A DNA stretch of 64,000 bases from Streptomyces sp. NBC_00464 (lineage in GTDB: Bacteria > Actinomycetota > Actinomycetes > Streptomycetales > Streptomycetaceae): the NCBI RefSeq assembly GCF_036013915.1, contig NZ_CP107899.1, positions 5,456,001 through 5,520,000 of the forward strand. Reading direction: 5' to 3'. This document shows, piece by piece, positions 7,502-15,445 of the stretch (its first letter is position 1; every line of letters begins with the position of its first letter). A program made the translations under genes and the position numbers. Under the pieces are notes generated by a model. It saw only the letters and a list, made by a program, of their open reading frames with translations, did no database searches and had not been told where the DNA came from.

Positions 7502-9062
7502 CGGTCGGCGCGCGCGAACCGTCCGGTTCGCGCCCGTCGTCGGCGACCGAGAGGCGGACCCCGGACCGGCCGTCGGGCAGCGTGGCCGTCGCGTCCACCT
7601 CCACCTCGATCGCCGACACCCCGGGCCGCCGGTGCGCCGCCGCCAGCGCACCCCGCAGCGCGGCGAGCAGCTGTCCGTCCACCGGATCGCGCACGAGCGA
7701 GTCCACCGCACCGGTGAAGTGCACCGAGGGCTGGAACCCGAGCACCGCGGCCGCGCCGCTGGTCTCCCGCAGCACCCGGCCACGGAAGGTGGTGGGGGCC
7801 TCGGCGGGCGGCTGCTGAAGGGCGAAGATGGCCGTCCGCACTTCCTGGATCGTGGAGTCCAGCTCGTCGACGGCCCGCCCGAGCAGCTCGTCCGTGTCCT
7901 CGGCGCCGGCCCGGCGGCGCGTCGATTCCAGCATCATCTCGGTGGCGAAAAGACGCTGGACGACGAGATCGTGCAGATCGCGGGCGATCCGGTCCCGGTC
8001 CTCGTACACCGCGAGCTGCTCGCGGTCGTGCTGGGAGTCCGCCAGGACCAGCGCCAGCGCGGCCTGCGAGGCGAACTGGGAGGCCAGCAGCCGGTCCACG
8101 TCGGTGTACGGGCGGGCGCCGCGCCGCCGGGGCAGGGCGAGGGTGCCGATGAGCCGCCCGCCGCTCTGCAGCGGCAGCATCATGCTGGGCCCGAAGCGGG
8201 ACCGTACGGGTGTGGTCATCCGGGGATCGGTCGCCGAGTCGTCGATGAACACCGCCTCGCCGCCCAGCAGCTGGACCAGGACGGGGGAGCCGGGGGCGAT
8301 CGCCGTGCCCACCAGACCGGCCGGGTCCTCCAGCGTGGACGCGACGACGATCTCCATGCCGCCCGCCTCGTTCGGCTGGAGGATCACTCCGGCCGACGCG
8401 TCGCTGAGGATTCTGGCCCGTTCGGCCACGGTCATCAGGGCGTCGGAGGCGTTCTCGCCGGTCAGCAGCGTGGTGGTGACCGCGGCCGCGCCCTCGATCC
8501 AGCGCTCCCGCTGCCGGGCGCTCTCGTACAGCCGGGCGTTCCCGATCGCGATGCCGGCCTGCGAGGCGAGGACGCGGAGCAGCGTCATGTCGGTGTCGGT
8601 GAAGTGCCCGGTGTTCTTCTCGGCGAGGTAGATGTTCCCGAACACTCGGTGGTGGACGCGGATCGGGGAGCCGAGGAACGAGTGCATCACGGGGTGGCAG
8701 GGCGGCACACCGACGGAGCGCGGATCGGTGGTCAGGTCGTCGGAGCGCAGCGGCTGCGGGTGTTCGACGAGCGCCCCGAGCAGGCCCGTGTGCCCGTCGG
8801 GGAGGTCGCCGATGGCCGCCCGCTCGCTCTCGGTCATGCCGGTGACGAACAGTTCGCTGATCTTTCCGCTCCCGGGGTCCAGGACCCCGAGCGCGCCGTA
8901 GCGGGCCCCGGTGAGCGCGGTGGCGGTGTCGATGATCTGCTGCAGGGTGGCCCGCAGTTCGAGGGCGGTGCCGACGCGCAGCACGGCCTCCAGCAGTGCC
9001 GGCAGCCGCGGTGACTGCGGGACACCGCGGCTGGGCGTCTCGTCGCGCGGTTCGTCGGTCAT
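7479..9062 (-). CDS. GAF-GAF sensor histidine kinase (DevS/DosT-like) with eroded ATPase domain
   Basis: A 527-residue soluble protein. GAF1 spans about residues 25-178, GAF2 about 195-340, and a HisKA_3 dimerisation helix follows with the phospho-acceptor His364 in DRDRIARDLHDLVVQRLF. This layout and the linker LYESARQRERWIEGA parallel mycobacterial DevS/DosT as remembered. The C-terminal ATP-binding domain is abnormal: the N-box asparagine helix reads LLAALRGALAAAHRRPG with no Asn. After the D-box-like VADDGRE the sequence jumps straight to the final strand TVIWQAPL, lacking the G2 box. ATP binding may be lost. The gene lies 18 nt after mbl and is probably cotranscribed. Haem or other ligand binding by the GAF domains cannot be judged. 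No response regulator gene is adjacent. Confidence 0.88.
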   Translation of the reverse strand: MTDEPRDETPSRGVPQSPRLPALLEAVLRVGTALELRATLQQIIDTATALTGARYGALGVLDPGSGKISELFVTGMTESERAAIGDLPDGHTGLLGALVEHPQPLRSDDLTTDPRSVGVPPCHPVMHSFLGSPIRVHHRVFGNIYLAEKNTGHFTDTDMTLLRVLASQAGIAIGNARLYESARQRERWIEGAAAVTTTLLTGENASDALMTVAERARILSDASAGVILQPNEAGGMEIVVASTLEDPAGLVGTAIAPGSPVLVQLLGGEAVFIDDSATDPRMTTPVRSRFGPSMMLPLQSGGRLIGTLALPRRRGARPYTDVDRLLASQFASQAALALVLADSQHDREQLAVYEDRDRIARDLHDLVVQRLFATEMMLESTRRRAGAEDTDELLGRAVDELDSTIQEVRTAIFALQQPPAEAPTTFRGRVLRETSGAAAVLGFQPSVHFTGAVDSLVRDPVDGQLLAALRGALAAAHRRPGVSAIEVEVDATATLPDGRSGVRLSVADDGREPDGSRAPTVIWQAPL

Positions 9063-9080
9063 CCGCCGGGCCCGGGGGAC

Positions 9081-10118
9081 TCAACCGGCGAGCGGATCGA
9101 GAACCATGGGGCTGATCTTGCCCTCCATCATGGCCCCGAGCCCGAGGACCGAGCAGACGTCGGGCCGCTCGGCGATGTGCACCGGCATGCCCGTCGCGTC
9201 GCGCAGCATCTGGTCCAGGCCGGGCAGCAGCGCGCTGCCGCCGACCATCATGATCCCGCAGTCGGCGAGGTCGGCCACCAGATCGGGCGGGCAGTCCCGC
9301 AGGATCTTGCCCAGGCCGTCGAGGACCGCGGTCAGCGGGCGGTGGATCGCCTGCCGCACCGCGGCGGTGTCGACCTGCACGGAACGGGCCAGGCCGGTCG
9401 CCACGTCCCGGCCGTGGATCTCGGTCACCGAGGGGCCGTACGGAGTCAGCCCGTTGCCGCTGAGCGCCAGTTGGAGGGGGCGCACGGACTGGCTCGGCAG
9501 CATCAGCTCGTGGAACTGGCGCAGGTGCTGGATCACCGCGTGGTCGATCGCGTCGCCGCCGATGGGGATGCGTACCGCGGTCACGATCGAGCCGAGCGAG
9601 AGCACCGCGATCTGGGTGGTCGCGGCCCCGCACACCATGATCATGGTGGCGGTCGGCTGCTCGACCGGCAGTCCGCAGCCGACGGCCGCCGCGATCAGGG
9701 TGTCGACGAGCTCGACCCGGCGGGCCCCGAGGCCGACCAGCGTCTCGACGGCGGCGCGCTGGGCCAGCGGATCGCTCTCGTGCGGGATGCAGGCGGCGGC
9801 CCGCAGTCGCGGCTTGCGGCGCAGCTGGCGGCGGAGCTTCTCGCCGAGCAGATGGCGCAGCATGCGCTGGGCCATCTCGATGTCGACGACGGTTCCGCCG
9901 GAGACCGGGCGGGCCACCCGGATGTAGTCGGGGGTGCGGCCCGTCATCTGTTCGGCGAGCGCGCCGACGGCGATGAGTGAGCCCGTACGGGTGTTCACGG
10001 CGGCGACGCTCGGCTCGTCGACGACGAGCCCGAGCCCCTTGACGTACACCCGGGTACGGGCGGCCCCGAGGTCGACGGCGACATGGCAACGGCGCAACTG
10101 CTCAAGGCTGACGGTCAC
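9081..10118 (-). CDS. mbl: MreB-like cytoskeletal/rod-shape protein (Mbl type)
   Basis: A 345-residue actin-fold ATPase of the MreB family. Phosphate-1 is in VAVDLGAARTRVYVKG (near residue 15), with AVNTRTGSLIAVGALAEQMTGRTP following. The connect and phosphate-2 regions are ACIPHESDPLAQRAAVETLVGLGARRVELVDTLIAAAVG and ATMIMVCGAATTQIAVLSLGSIV. The adenosine motif is GIMMVGGSALLPGLDQML. The phosphate-2 loop (VCGAATTQIAV) departs from the usual D-x-G-x-G-T-T, as in divergent actinomycete Mbl proteins. Streptomyces carry such a divergent MreB paralog, associated with spore-wall formation. Start is GTG at 10118 behind a GGGAGAA site. The GAF kinase follows 18 nt downstream. Confidence 0.85.
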   Translation of the reverse strand: MTVSLEQLRRCHVAVDLGAARTRVYVKGLGLVVDEPSVAAVNTRTGSLIAVGALAEQMTGRTPDYIRVARPVSGGTVVDIEMAQRMLRHLLGEKLRRQLRRKPRLRAAACIPHESDPLAQRAAVETLVGLGARRVELVDTLIAAAVGCGLPVEQPTATMIMVCGAATTQIAVLSLGSIVTAVRIPIGGDAIDHAVIQHLRQFHELMLPSQSVRPLQLALSGNGLTPYGPSVTEIHGRDVATGLARSVQVDTAAVRQAIHRPLTAVLDGLGKILRDCPPDLVADLADCGIMMVGGSALLPGLDQMLRDATGMPVHIAERPDVCSVLGLGAMMEGKISPMVLDPLAG

Positions 10119-10254
10119 GGCAGGTTCTCCCGAGAGCGCTGATGGGGGACCGACGGGCAGCCGGTTCTCTTCGAATCGTGCGCCGTTCGGGGGCTTTGTG
10201 CGCGCTGGGATACGCCGTAGGGGGTACGGACCTGACGGCTCGTCGGCCGACGTC

Positions 10255-10833
10255 TCAGGTGGCCGGCGGGCCGGGGAGCAGTCGCTGGAACAGCCCCCAG
10301 GTGAACTCGGCGACGTACGGGGTGCCGGTGGCCGCGTCGGTGATCGCGAGGGCCCAGCGGGTCGGCGCGCTGCCCTCCATCGGACGGGCCGGCGCGAAGG
10401 CGCGGGCCACCTCGTTCACGGTGCACGACCAGGGGCGCAGCTCCTCTGCCGGGCCGAGTACCGGGGCGGCCGCGCCCGGGGCCCGGACCAGCCACTCGTT
10501 CCACACCACGCCGCCCGGCGCCACCATCACCTCGAACCGCAGGTCCGGCCAGAGCGGCACCGGCCAGAACAGTGCGTCGCACTCCAGGTCGCCGATCGTG
10601 CGGCGCAGGGACGCCTCGGGCTCGCCGAGCACCGAACGGTAGCGGCGCAGCGCCCCTCGCCCCCGGGGTGCCCGCGTCATGGCCTGCCAGCGGCGGTTGG
10701 CCTCGCGCATCTCGGCGAGGGTGGCGCTCAGTTCGTGCCGGGCGTCCTCGACGAGGCCGGGCTGGTGGTCGGCCATCCGGCGCAGCAGGACGAGCTGGAA
10801 CTCACGGGGGCCGAAGGGGGCGGCAGTGGTCAT
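10255..10833 (-). CDS. Hypothetical protein, translationally coupled to MarR regulator
   Basis: A 192-residue soluble protein that I cannot assign to a named family. It begins MTTAAPFGPREFQLVLLRRMADHQPGLVEDARHELSATLAEM, a helical N-terminal part. The C-terminal half looks like an alpha/beta domain (DLRFEVMVAPGGVVWNEWLVRAPG ... RWALAITDAATGTPYVAEFTWGLFQRLL). No signal peptide or membrane segment is present. The start codon at 10833 overlaps the MarR stop codon (ATGA), so the two proteins are made together, and the open frame further upstream lies inside the MarR gene. An association with the regulator or with its redox targets is an inference from this coupling only. Confidence 0.75.
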   Translation of the reverse strand: MTTAAPFGPREFQLVLLRRMADHQPGLVEDARHELSATLAEMREANRRWQAMTRAPRGRGALRRYRSVLGEPEASLRRTIGDLECDALFWPVPLWPDLRFEVMVAPGGVVWNEWLVRAPGAAAPVLGPAEELRPWSCTVNEVARAFAPARPMEGSAPTRWALAITDAATGTPYVAEFTWGLFQRLLPGPPAT

Positions 10834-11270
10834 GGGGCCAACGGTTCCATGCCCAGCATCCGGCGCAGCAGGTCCCGCAGCACCGCGCGCTCCGTGTCGG
10901 AGAGGCCGGCCAGGGGCTCGCGGGCGAAGTCGAGGGAGGTGCGCAGCTCCCGGGCGGTCCGGGCGCCCTTCTCCGTGGGGGCGGCCAGTTTCACCCGCCG
11001 GTCGGCCGGGTCGGGACGCCGCTCCACCAGGCCGCGCGCTTCCAGCCGGTCGACTATGCCGGTCACGTTCGACGGTTCGCACTTCAGCTTCTGGGCGATC
11101 CGGCGCATCGGCAGCGGATCGAGGGAGAGGAGCCCGAGGACCCTGGCCTGGGCTCCGGTGAGGCTGTGGGCGGCGGCGGCCTGCTCGTACTCCTCGTAGT
11201 AGCGCGCCACGACCGCGCCGATCAGCTCGACGACTTCGAGGGTCAGCGGGTCCGTACGGGGGGTGGCCAT
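10830..11270 (-). CDS. MarR family transcriptional regulator
   Basis: A 146-residue winged-helix repressor. The DNA-binding region is LTGAQARVLGLLSLDPLPMRRIAQKLKCEPSNVTGIVDRLEARGLVERRPDPADRRVKLAAPTEKG, residues 38-103, with the wing DPADRRVKL. The only cysteine is in the recognition region (KLKCEPSN). It lacks the N-terminal reactive Cys of OhrR proteins, so despite the ohr gene nearby it is not an obvious OhrR. It is divergent from the NADP-dependent oxidoreductase, with 129 nt between, where an inverted repeat and a TTGACA element lie, and is likely to control that gene and itself. The stop codon overlaps the downstream start by 4 nt. Confidence 0.9.
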   Translation of the reverse strand: MATPRTDPLTLEVVELIGAVVARYYEEYEQAAAAHSLTGAQARVLGLLSLDPLPMRRIAQKLKCEPSNVTGIVDRLEARGLVERRPDPADRRVKLAAPTEKGARTARELRTSLDFAREPLAGLSDTERAVLRDLLRRMLGMEPLAP

Positions 11271-11290
11271 GACACCCAGGATAGCGGGTT

Positions 11291-11330
11291 ACTTGACAAG
11301 GTGAAATATCCAGGCGCATGGTTGTTTCAC
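11291..11330. promoter_or_regulatory. Candidate MarR operator and promoter
   Basis: The divergent region contains a perfect -35 element TTGACA (11293-11298) embedded in the palindrome CTTGACAAG (11292-11300). It is followed by inverted half-sites GTGAAA (11301-11306) and TTTCAC (11325-11330), 18 nt apart. The TTGACA faces the oxidoreductase gene; a -10 near 11317-11322 is poor. An operator overlapping the promoter would suit repression by the divergent MarR protein. This is read from sequence only. Confidence 0.5.
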
Positions 11331-11399
11331 ATCATGAAGCTTTTCTGCTCCGGCCGAACGGCTTCCCGCACCCCTAGGCATCGAGGAGACCCCGAGCCC

Positions 11400-12419
11400 A
11401 TGTCTGCAACTCTTCCCACGTCCAGCCGTGAATGGCACCTCGTCGCCCGTCCGCACGGCTGGCCGAAGGCCGAGGATTTCGCACTGCGTGAGGCGCCGGT
11501 CACCGCTCCCGCCGAGGGCCGGGTCCTCGTCCGCAACCTGCACTTCTCGGTCGACCCGTACATGCGCGGCCGGATGAACGACGTGAAGTCGTACACCCCG
11601 CCCTTCAAGCTGGACCACCCCATGGAGGGTGGTGCGGTCGGCGAGGTCATCGCGTCCGACGCCGAGGGCTTCGCGGTCGGCGACCACGTTCTGCACGGTC
11701 TCGGCTGGCGCGAGTACGCCGACGTCCCCGCCAAGCACGCGGTGAAGGTCGACGCCTCCCTCGCCCCGCTCTCCGCCTACCTCGGCGTGCTCGGCATGAC
11801 CGGGCTCACCGCCTACGCCGGCCTGTTCGACGTGGCCTCCTTCAAGGAGGGCGACGCGGTCTTCGTGTCCGGCGCCGCCGGTGCGGTCGGCAGTCAGGTC
11901 GGCCAGATGGCGAAGCTCAAGGGCGCCTCGCGCGTCATCGGCTCCGCCGGCTCCGACGAGAAGGTCAAGCTGCTCGTCGAGGAGTACGGTTTCGACGCCG
12001 CCTTCAACTACAAGAACGGCCCCGTCGCGCAGCAGCTGCGCGAGGCCGCCCCCGACGGCATCGACGTCTACTTCGACAACGTCGGCGGCGAGCACCTCGA
12101 AGCGGCGATCTCCTCGTTCAACGTGCACGGCCGCGCGACGATCTGCGGCATGATCGCCCAGTACAACTCGACCGAGCCGACTCCCGGCCCGCGCAATCTC
12201 GCCCTCGTCATCGGCAAGCGGCTGCGTCTGCAGGGCATGCTCGTCGGCGATCACGCCGATCTCCAGGGGCAGTTCGTCCAGGAGGTGGCCGGCTGGCTGG
12301 CCTCCGGCGAGCTGAAGTACAACGAGACCGTCGTCGAGGGCATCGAGAACGGCTTCGAGGCGTTCCTCGGTCTGCTCCGCGGTGAGAACACCGGGAAGAT
12401 GGTCGTCTCCCTCGGCTGA
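11400..12419 (+). CDS. NADP-dependent medium-chain oxidoreductase (CurA-like, zinc-independent)
   Basis: A 339-residue MDR-superfamily enzyme. The GroES-like N-terminal domain carries the leukotriene-B4 dehydrogenase/CurA signature SVDPYMRGRMND (about residues 50-61). The Rossmann domain includes VFVSGAAGAVGSQVGQMAKLKGASRVIGSAGSDEKV (AxxGxxG, about 157-190) and FDNVGGEHLEAAI. No catalytic zinc ligands are present. Such enzymes reduce the double bond of alpha,beta-unsaturated aldehydes and ketones with NADPH. The start ATG at 11400 is where family homology begins; the open frame before it overlaps the MarR gene. It is divergent from the MarR regulator and followed on the same strand by ohr, which suggests a detoxification role. 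Confidence 0.9.
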   Translation: MSATLPTSSREWHLVARPHGWPKAEDFALREAPVTAPAEGRVLVRNLHFSVDPYMRGRMNDVKSYTPPFKLDHPMEGGAVGEVIASDAEGFAVGDHVLHGLGWREYADVPAKHAVKVDASLAPLSAYLGVLGMTGLTAYAGLFDVASFKEGDAVFVSGAAGAVGSQVGQMAKLKGASRVIGSAGSDEKVKLLVEEYGFDAAFNYKNGPVAQQLREAAPDGIDVYFDNVGGEHLEAAISSFNVHGRATICGMIAQYNSTEPTPGPRNLALVIGKRLRLQGMLVGDHADLQGQFVQEVAGWLASGELKYNETVVEGIENGFEAFLGLLRGENTGKMVVSLG

Positions 12420-12509
12420 ACCGCCCGTCGGGGCACCCGTTAGGCTCGCCCCAGGCCGTCGCGATCGTGGGCGCGAGTCGCGGCGCATCAGCAGGAGGAA
12501 TCCTCAAGC

Positions 12510-12938
12510 ATGACCATTCAGGACATAGCCGTCGCGTACACCGCCGTCGCCACCGCTGAGAACGGCCGTGACGGCCGGGTCTCCTCGGACGACGGCAAGC
12601 TCGACGTAGTCGTCAACCCGCCGAAGGAGATGGGCGGCAGCGGCGCCGGCACCAACCCGGAGCAGCTCTTCGCGGCCGGTTACAGCGCCTGCTTCCAGGG
12701 CGCGCTGGGTGTGGTGGCCCGCCAGGAGAAGGCGGACATCTCCGGATCCACGGTCACCGCCGCGGTCTCCATCGGCAAGACCGAGGCCGGCGGCTTCGGT
12801 CTGGAGGTCGCGATCACCGCGACCGTCCCGAACGTCGACACGGCGACCGCGCAGGCGCTCATCGAGAAGGCGCACCAGGTGTGCCCCTACTCGAACGCCA
12901 CGCGCGGCAACATCAAGGTGGCGCTCTCGGTCGTCTGA
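12510..12938 (+). CDS. ohr: Organic hydroperoxide resistance protein (Ohr)
   Basis: A 142-residue OsmC/Ohr-family peroxidase that reduces organic hydroperoxides with lipoyl-type reductants. The two catalytic cysteines are visible: Cys61 in AGYSACFQGAL and Cys125 in HQVCPYSNATRGN. The active-site Arg/Glu region is NPPKEMGGSGAGTNPEQLFAAG. The VCPYSNATRGN ending is characteristic of Ohr rather than OsmC. ATG at 12510 follows an AGGAGG site at about 12493. It lies 90 nt after the oxidoreductase gene on the same strand, and no OhrR-type regulator with an N-terminal Cys is adjacent. A strong hairpin terminator follows at 12961. Confidence 0.93.
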   Translation: MTIQDIAVAYTAVATAENGRDGRVSSDDGKLDVVVNPPKEMGGSGAGTNPEQLFAAGYSACFQGALGVVARQEKADISGSTVTAAVSIGKTEAGGFGLEVAITATVPNVDTATAQALIEKAHQVCPYSNATRGNIKVALSVV

Positions 12939-12960
12939 CCGTCCGCACCGCCCGTACGCA

Positions 12961-12997
12961 GCCGAGGGCCGCACCCCGTGAGGGTGCGGCCCTCGGC
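12961..12997 (+). terminator. Rho-independent-like hairpin after ohr
   Basis: A perfect 16-bp stem (12961-12976 pairing with 12982-12997) closes a 5-nt loop. It lies 23 nt after the ohr stop codon. There is no long T tract, as is usual in Streptomyces. Confidence 0.85.
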
Positions 12998-13034
12998 CGT
13001 TTCGCCGACCCCGCCCAGCGCACTCTCGTTCGAT

Positions 13035-13088
13035 ATTCCGGACATTGTTCGGAATTCTTGCGCGACCCATTGACGCGCAAGCGCTTCG
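13035..13088 (+). promoter_or_regulatory. Cluster of inverted repeats upstream of the arabinoside ABC operon
   Basis: Three dyads lie within 55 nt, about 60-115 nt before the binding-protein start. They are ATTCCG/CGGAAT (13035-13040 and 13050-13055, 9-nt spacer), TTGCGCG/CGCGCAA (13058-13064 and 13074-13080, 9-nt spacer), and the palindrome AAGCGCTT (13079-13086). The last has the central-CG form expected of LacI-family operators. Sugar control by a LacI-type repressor encoded elsewhere is likely, since no regulator gene is adjacent. Confidence 0.6.
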
Positions 13089-13148
13089 ATTTTACGGTCC
13101 GTTCGAAGTTACGGGCAGCATTCGATATTTCGAATAGTGAGGGCGGGC

Positions 13149-14507
13149 ATGGGACGACCTGGCCTGAATCGCAGGCAACTGATCACGGGGCTGGGCGGGG
13201 CGGCCGTCGCCGGCAGCTTCGGCTTCGCGGCGCTGGGAAGCGGTGCGGACGCCCTCGCGTCGAGTGCCGCCACCCGGGTCCGCTACTGGAACCTCTTCAG
13301 CGGCGGCGACGGCTACAACATGATCGCGATGCTGGATGCCTTCCGTAAGGAGCACCCCGACATCGACGTGAAGGACTCGACCCTTCAGTGGGGCAGCCCG
13401 TTCTACACCAAGCTCGCCATGGCGGCGGCGGGCAACCGCGCACCGGACCTCGGCGTCATGCACCTGGGCCGCGTCACCGGCTTCTCGCCGGGCCGCCTCC
13501 TGGACCCCTGGGACGTCGGCCTGCTCGCCAAGTACGGCGTGAAGGAAGCCGACTTCAACCCCGCGCTGTGGAAGCGCGCCGTCATCGACGGCAAGCTGTA
13601 CGCCCTCCCGCTCGACATCCACGTCCAGCTCTGCTTCTACCGAAAGGACGTGCTGGGGAAGGCCGGCCTGCTCGGTGACGACGGGCGGATCGTGCCGGTC
13701 ACGTCCACCGACGAGTGGTTCGACGTGCTCAGGAAGGCGAAGAAGGCCACGAAGGACGGGCTGCAGACCATCGGCCTGTGGGCCAACGACCAGAACTTCC
13801 AGTGGTGGTTCTTCGTCGCCTTCTACACCCAGCTCGGCGGCACCTGGTTCAACGCCGCCGACTCCGACGTCACCTTCGACACCGACAAGGCCGCCCAGGT
13901 CCTGGAGTTCATGCGCCGGCACATCACCGACGGGTACTCCGACCCGGGCTACGCGGGCGCCGCCGGGGCCGAACAGTTCCTCAACGGCTCCCCGTTCTGC
14001 TGGGAGGGCAACTGGTCGGTGCCGGTGTTCTCCGGGGCGAAGATCGAGTACGGCGCGACTCCGCTGCCGCCCGTCTTCGGCAAGCAGGCCACCCACGCCG
14101 AATCGCACTCCTTCGTCCTGCCGCACCAGTCCGGCCGCGGCGGCGACGCCAACGAGGCCGCCCACCGACTCGCCGCCTACGTCGTCAAGCACGCCCAGCA
14201 GTGGGCCGCCGGCGGGCACATCCCCGCCTACACGCCGACGCTGTCCACGGCCGCGTACCAGCAGCTCGAACCGCAGAACGAGTACGCCGGGGCGATGGAC
14301 CACCAGGCCACCGAGCCGAAGGTGTGGTTCGCGGGCTCCACCGGCATCCTCGCCCAGCGCGTCGGACCGATCGCAGCCTCCTCGATGCTGGGCTCCGCCA
14401 AGCCGGAGGCCGCGGCCCGCCGTATGAAGAGCACACTCGCCGAGCTCCTCGCCATGAAGAACCCCATGGACGGCCGAACCGCAGCGCAGGCAGGTGCGGC
14501 CGCATGA
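13149..14507 (+). CDS. ABC transporter sugar-binding protein (family 1), Tat-exported
   Basis: A 452-residue extracellular solute-binding protein of the carbohydrate class, expected to bind an arabinose-containing oligosaccharide for uptake. The N-terminus GLNRRQLITGLGGAAVAGSFGFAALG is a twin-arginine signal (RRQLI). No lipobox cysteine is present, unlike most Gram-positive binding proteins. The mature part starts near ATRVRYWNLFSGGDGYNMIAMLDAFRKEHPDIDV, typical of cluster 1 sugar-binding proteins. The ATG at 13149 is preferred to GTG at 13137 because GAGGG lies a few bases before it. Its stop overlaps the first permease start by 4 nt. The gene heads a four-gene unit ending in an arabinofuranosidase. 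Confidence 0.88.
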   Translation: MGRPGLNRRQLITGLGGAAVAGSFGFAALGSGADALASSAATRVRYWNLFSGGDGYNMIAMLDAFRKEHPDIDVKDSTLQWGSPFYTKLAMAAAGNRAPDLGVMHLGRVTGFSPGRLLDPWDVGLLAKYGVKEADFNPALWKRAVIDGKLYALPLDIHVQLCFYRKDVLGKAGLLGDDGRIVPVTSTDEWFDVLRKAKKATKDGLQTIGLWANDQNFQWWFFVAFYTQLGGTWFNAADSDVTFDTDKAAQVLEFMRRHITDGYSDPGYAGAAGAEQFLNGSPFCWEGNWSVPVFSGAKIEYGATPLPPVFGKQATHAESHSFVLPHQSGRGGDANEAAHRLAAYVVKHAQQWAAGGHIPAYTPTLSTAAYQQLEPQNEYAGAMDHQATEPKVWFAGSTGILAQRVGPIAASSMLGSAKPEAAARRMKSTLAELLAMKNPMDGRTAAQAGAAA

Positions 14508-15445
14508 CCACGACCACCCCGCAGACCGTCCTCGCACCCACCCGCGCCAGGACCGCCGCCGAAACCGCCACGGCCCGCCGCAAACAGGGCCTCCAGCACG
14601 GGGGCTGGTTCGTCGCCCCGTTCCTCGTCCTGTTCGCGCTCTTCGTGATCTGGCCGCTGCTGCGCGGCATCTACCTCAGCTTCACCGACGCCAACATCTC
14701 CGGCGACGGCGCGGGCTTCATCGGCCTCGACAACTACCGCGAGGCCCTGCACGACCAGCTGATGTGGGACGCGCTCGGCCACAGCGCCTACTTCACGCTC
14801 CTCGTCGTACCGTGCATCACCGTCCTCGCCTTCCTCCTCGCGATGCTCGCCCACCACATCGAGCGCGCCCAGTGGCTGTGGCGGCTGTGCTTCTTCATCC
14901 CGTTCCTGCTGCCGTCGACCGTCGCGGGCAACCTGTGGCAGTGGCTGTTCAACCCCGGTACGGGCATGGTCAATTACCTCTTCGGCCTCGAAACGCCGTG
15001 GCTGACCGACAAGTCGTACGCGATGCTCGCCGTCGTCCTCACCACCCTGTGGTGGACGGTCGGCTTCAGCTTCCTGCTCTACCTCGCCGCACTGCAGGGC
15101 ATCCCCGCGCACCTCTACGAAGCCGCGAAACTGGACGGCGCGAACGCCTGGCACCGCATGGTCCACATCACCCTGCCCATGCTGCGCAACATCACGGGTC
15201 TCGTGATCGCGCTGCAGATCCTCGCCTCGCTCCAGGTCTTCGACCAGGCCGTCGTGATCCAGGACTTCGGGCCGGGGCCGGAGGGGTCGACCCGCACCTT
15301 CGTGCAGTACACGCTCGAAGAGGGCTTCACCAGCTACCGCGTGGGCTACGCCTCCGCCATCTCCATCATCTTCTTCGTGATCATCGCGGCCGTCGCCCTC
15401 GCGCGGATGTGGCTGCTGCGCAACCGTGAGGAGGGCGCCCGATGA
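14504..15445 (+). CDS. Sugar ABC transporter permease 1 (MalF-like)
   Basis: A 313-residue inner-membrane permease with six predicted TM segments after a charged cytosolic N-terminus. The EAA loop that docks the ATPase is YEAAKLDGANAWHRMVHITLPML (about residues 210-230). The N-terminal part VAPFLVLFALFVIWPLLRGIYLSFTDANI is typical of MalF/UgpA-like subunits. It overlaps the binding-protein stop and the next permease start by 4 nt each, so translation is coupled. No ATPase gene is present in the cluster; in Streptomyces the shared ATPase MsiK, encoded elsewhere, usually serves such importers. Confidence 0.92.
   Translation: MTTTTPQTVLAPTRARTAAETATARRKQGLQHGGWFVAPFLVLFALFVIWPLLRGIYLSFTDANISGDGAGFIGLDNYREALHDQLMWDALGHSAYFTLLVVPCITVLAFLLAMLAHHIERAQWLWRLCFFIPFLLPSTVAGNLWQWLFNPGTGMVNYLFGLETPWLTDKSYAMLAVVLTTLWWTVGFSFLLYLAALQGIPAHLYEAAKLDGANAWHRMVHITLPMLRNITGLVIALQILASLQVFDQAVVIQDFGPGPEGSTRTFVQYTLEEGFTSYRVGYASAISIIFFVIIAAVALARMWLLRNREEGAR

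Noticed and set aside
7375..10089. A 904-codon open frame on the minus strand across the GAF kinase and mbl region
   Set aside because: It is an out-of-frame shadow rich in Arg/Pro/Gly, while two real genes with clear domains occupy another frame of the same strand.
10830..11270. Assignment of the MarR protein as OhrR
   Set aside because: The nearby ohr gene invites it, but the N-terminal peroxide-sensing Cys is absent.
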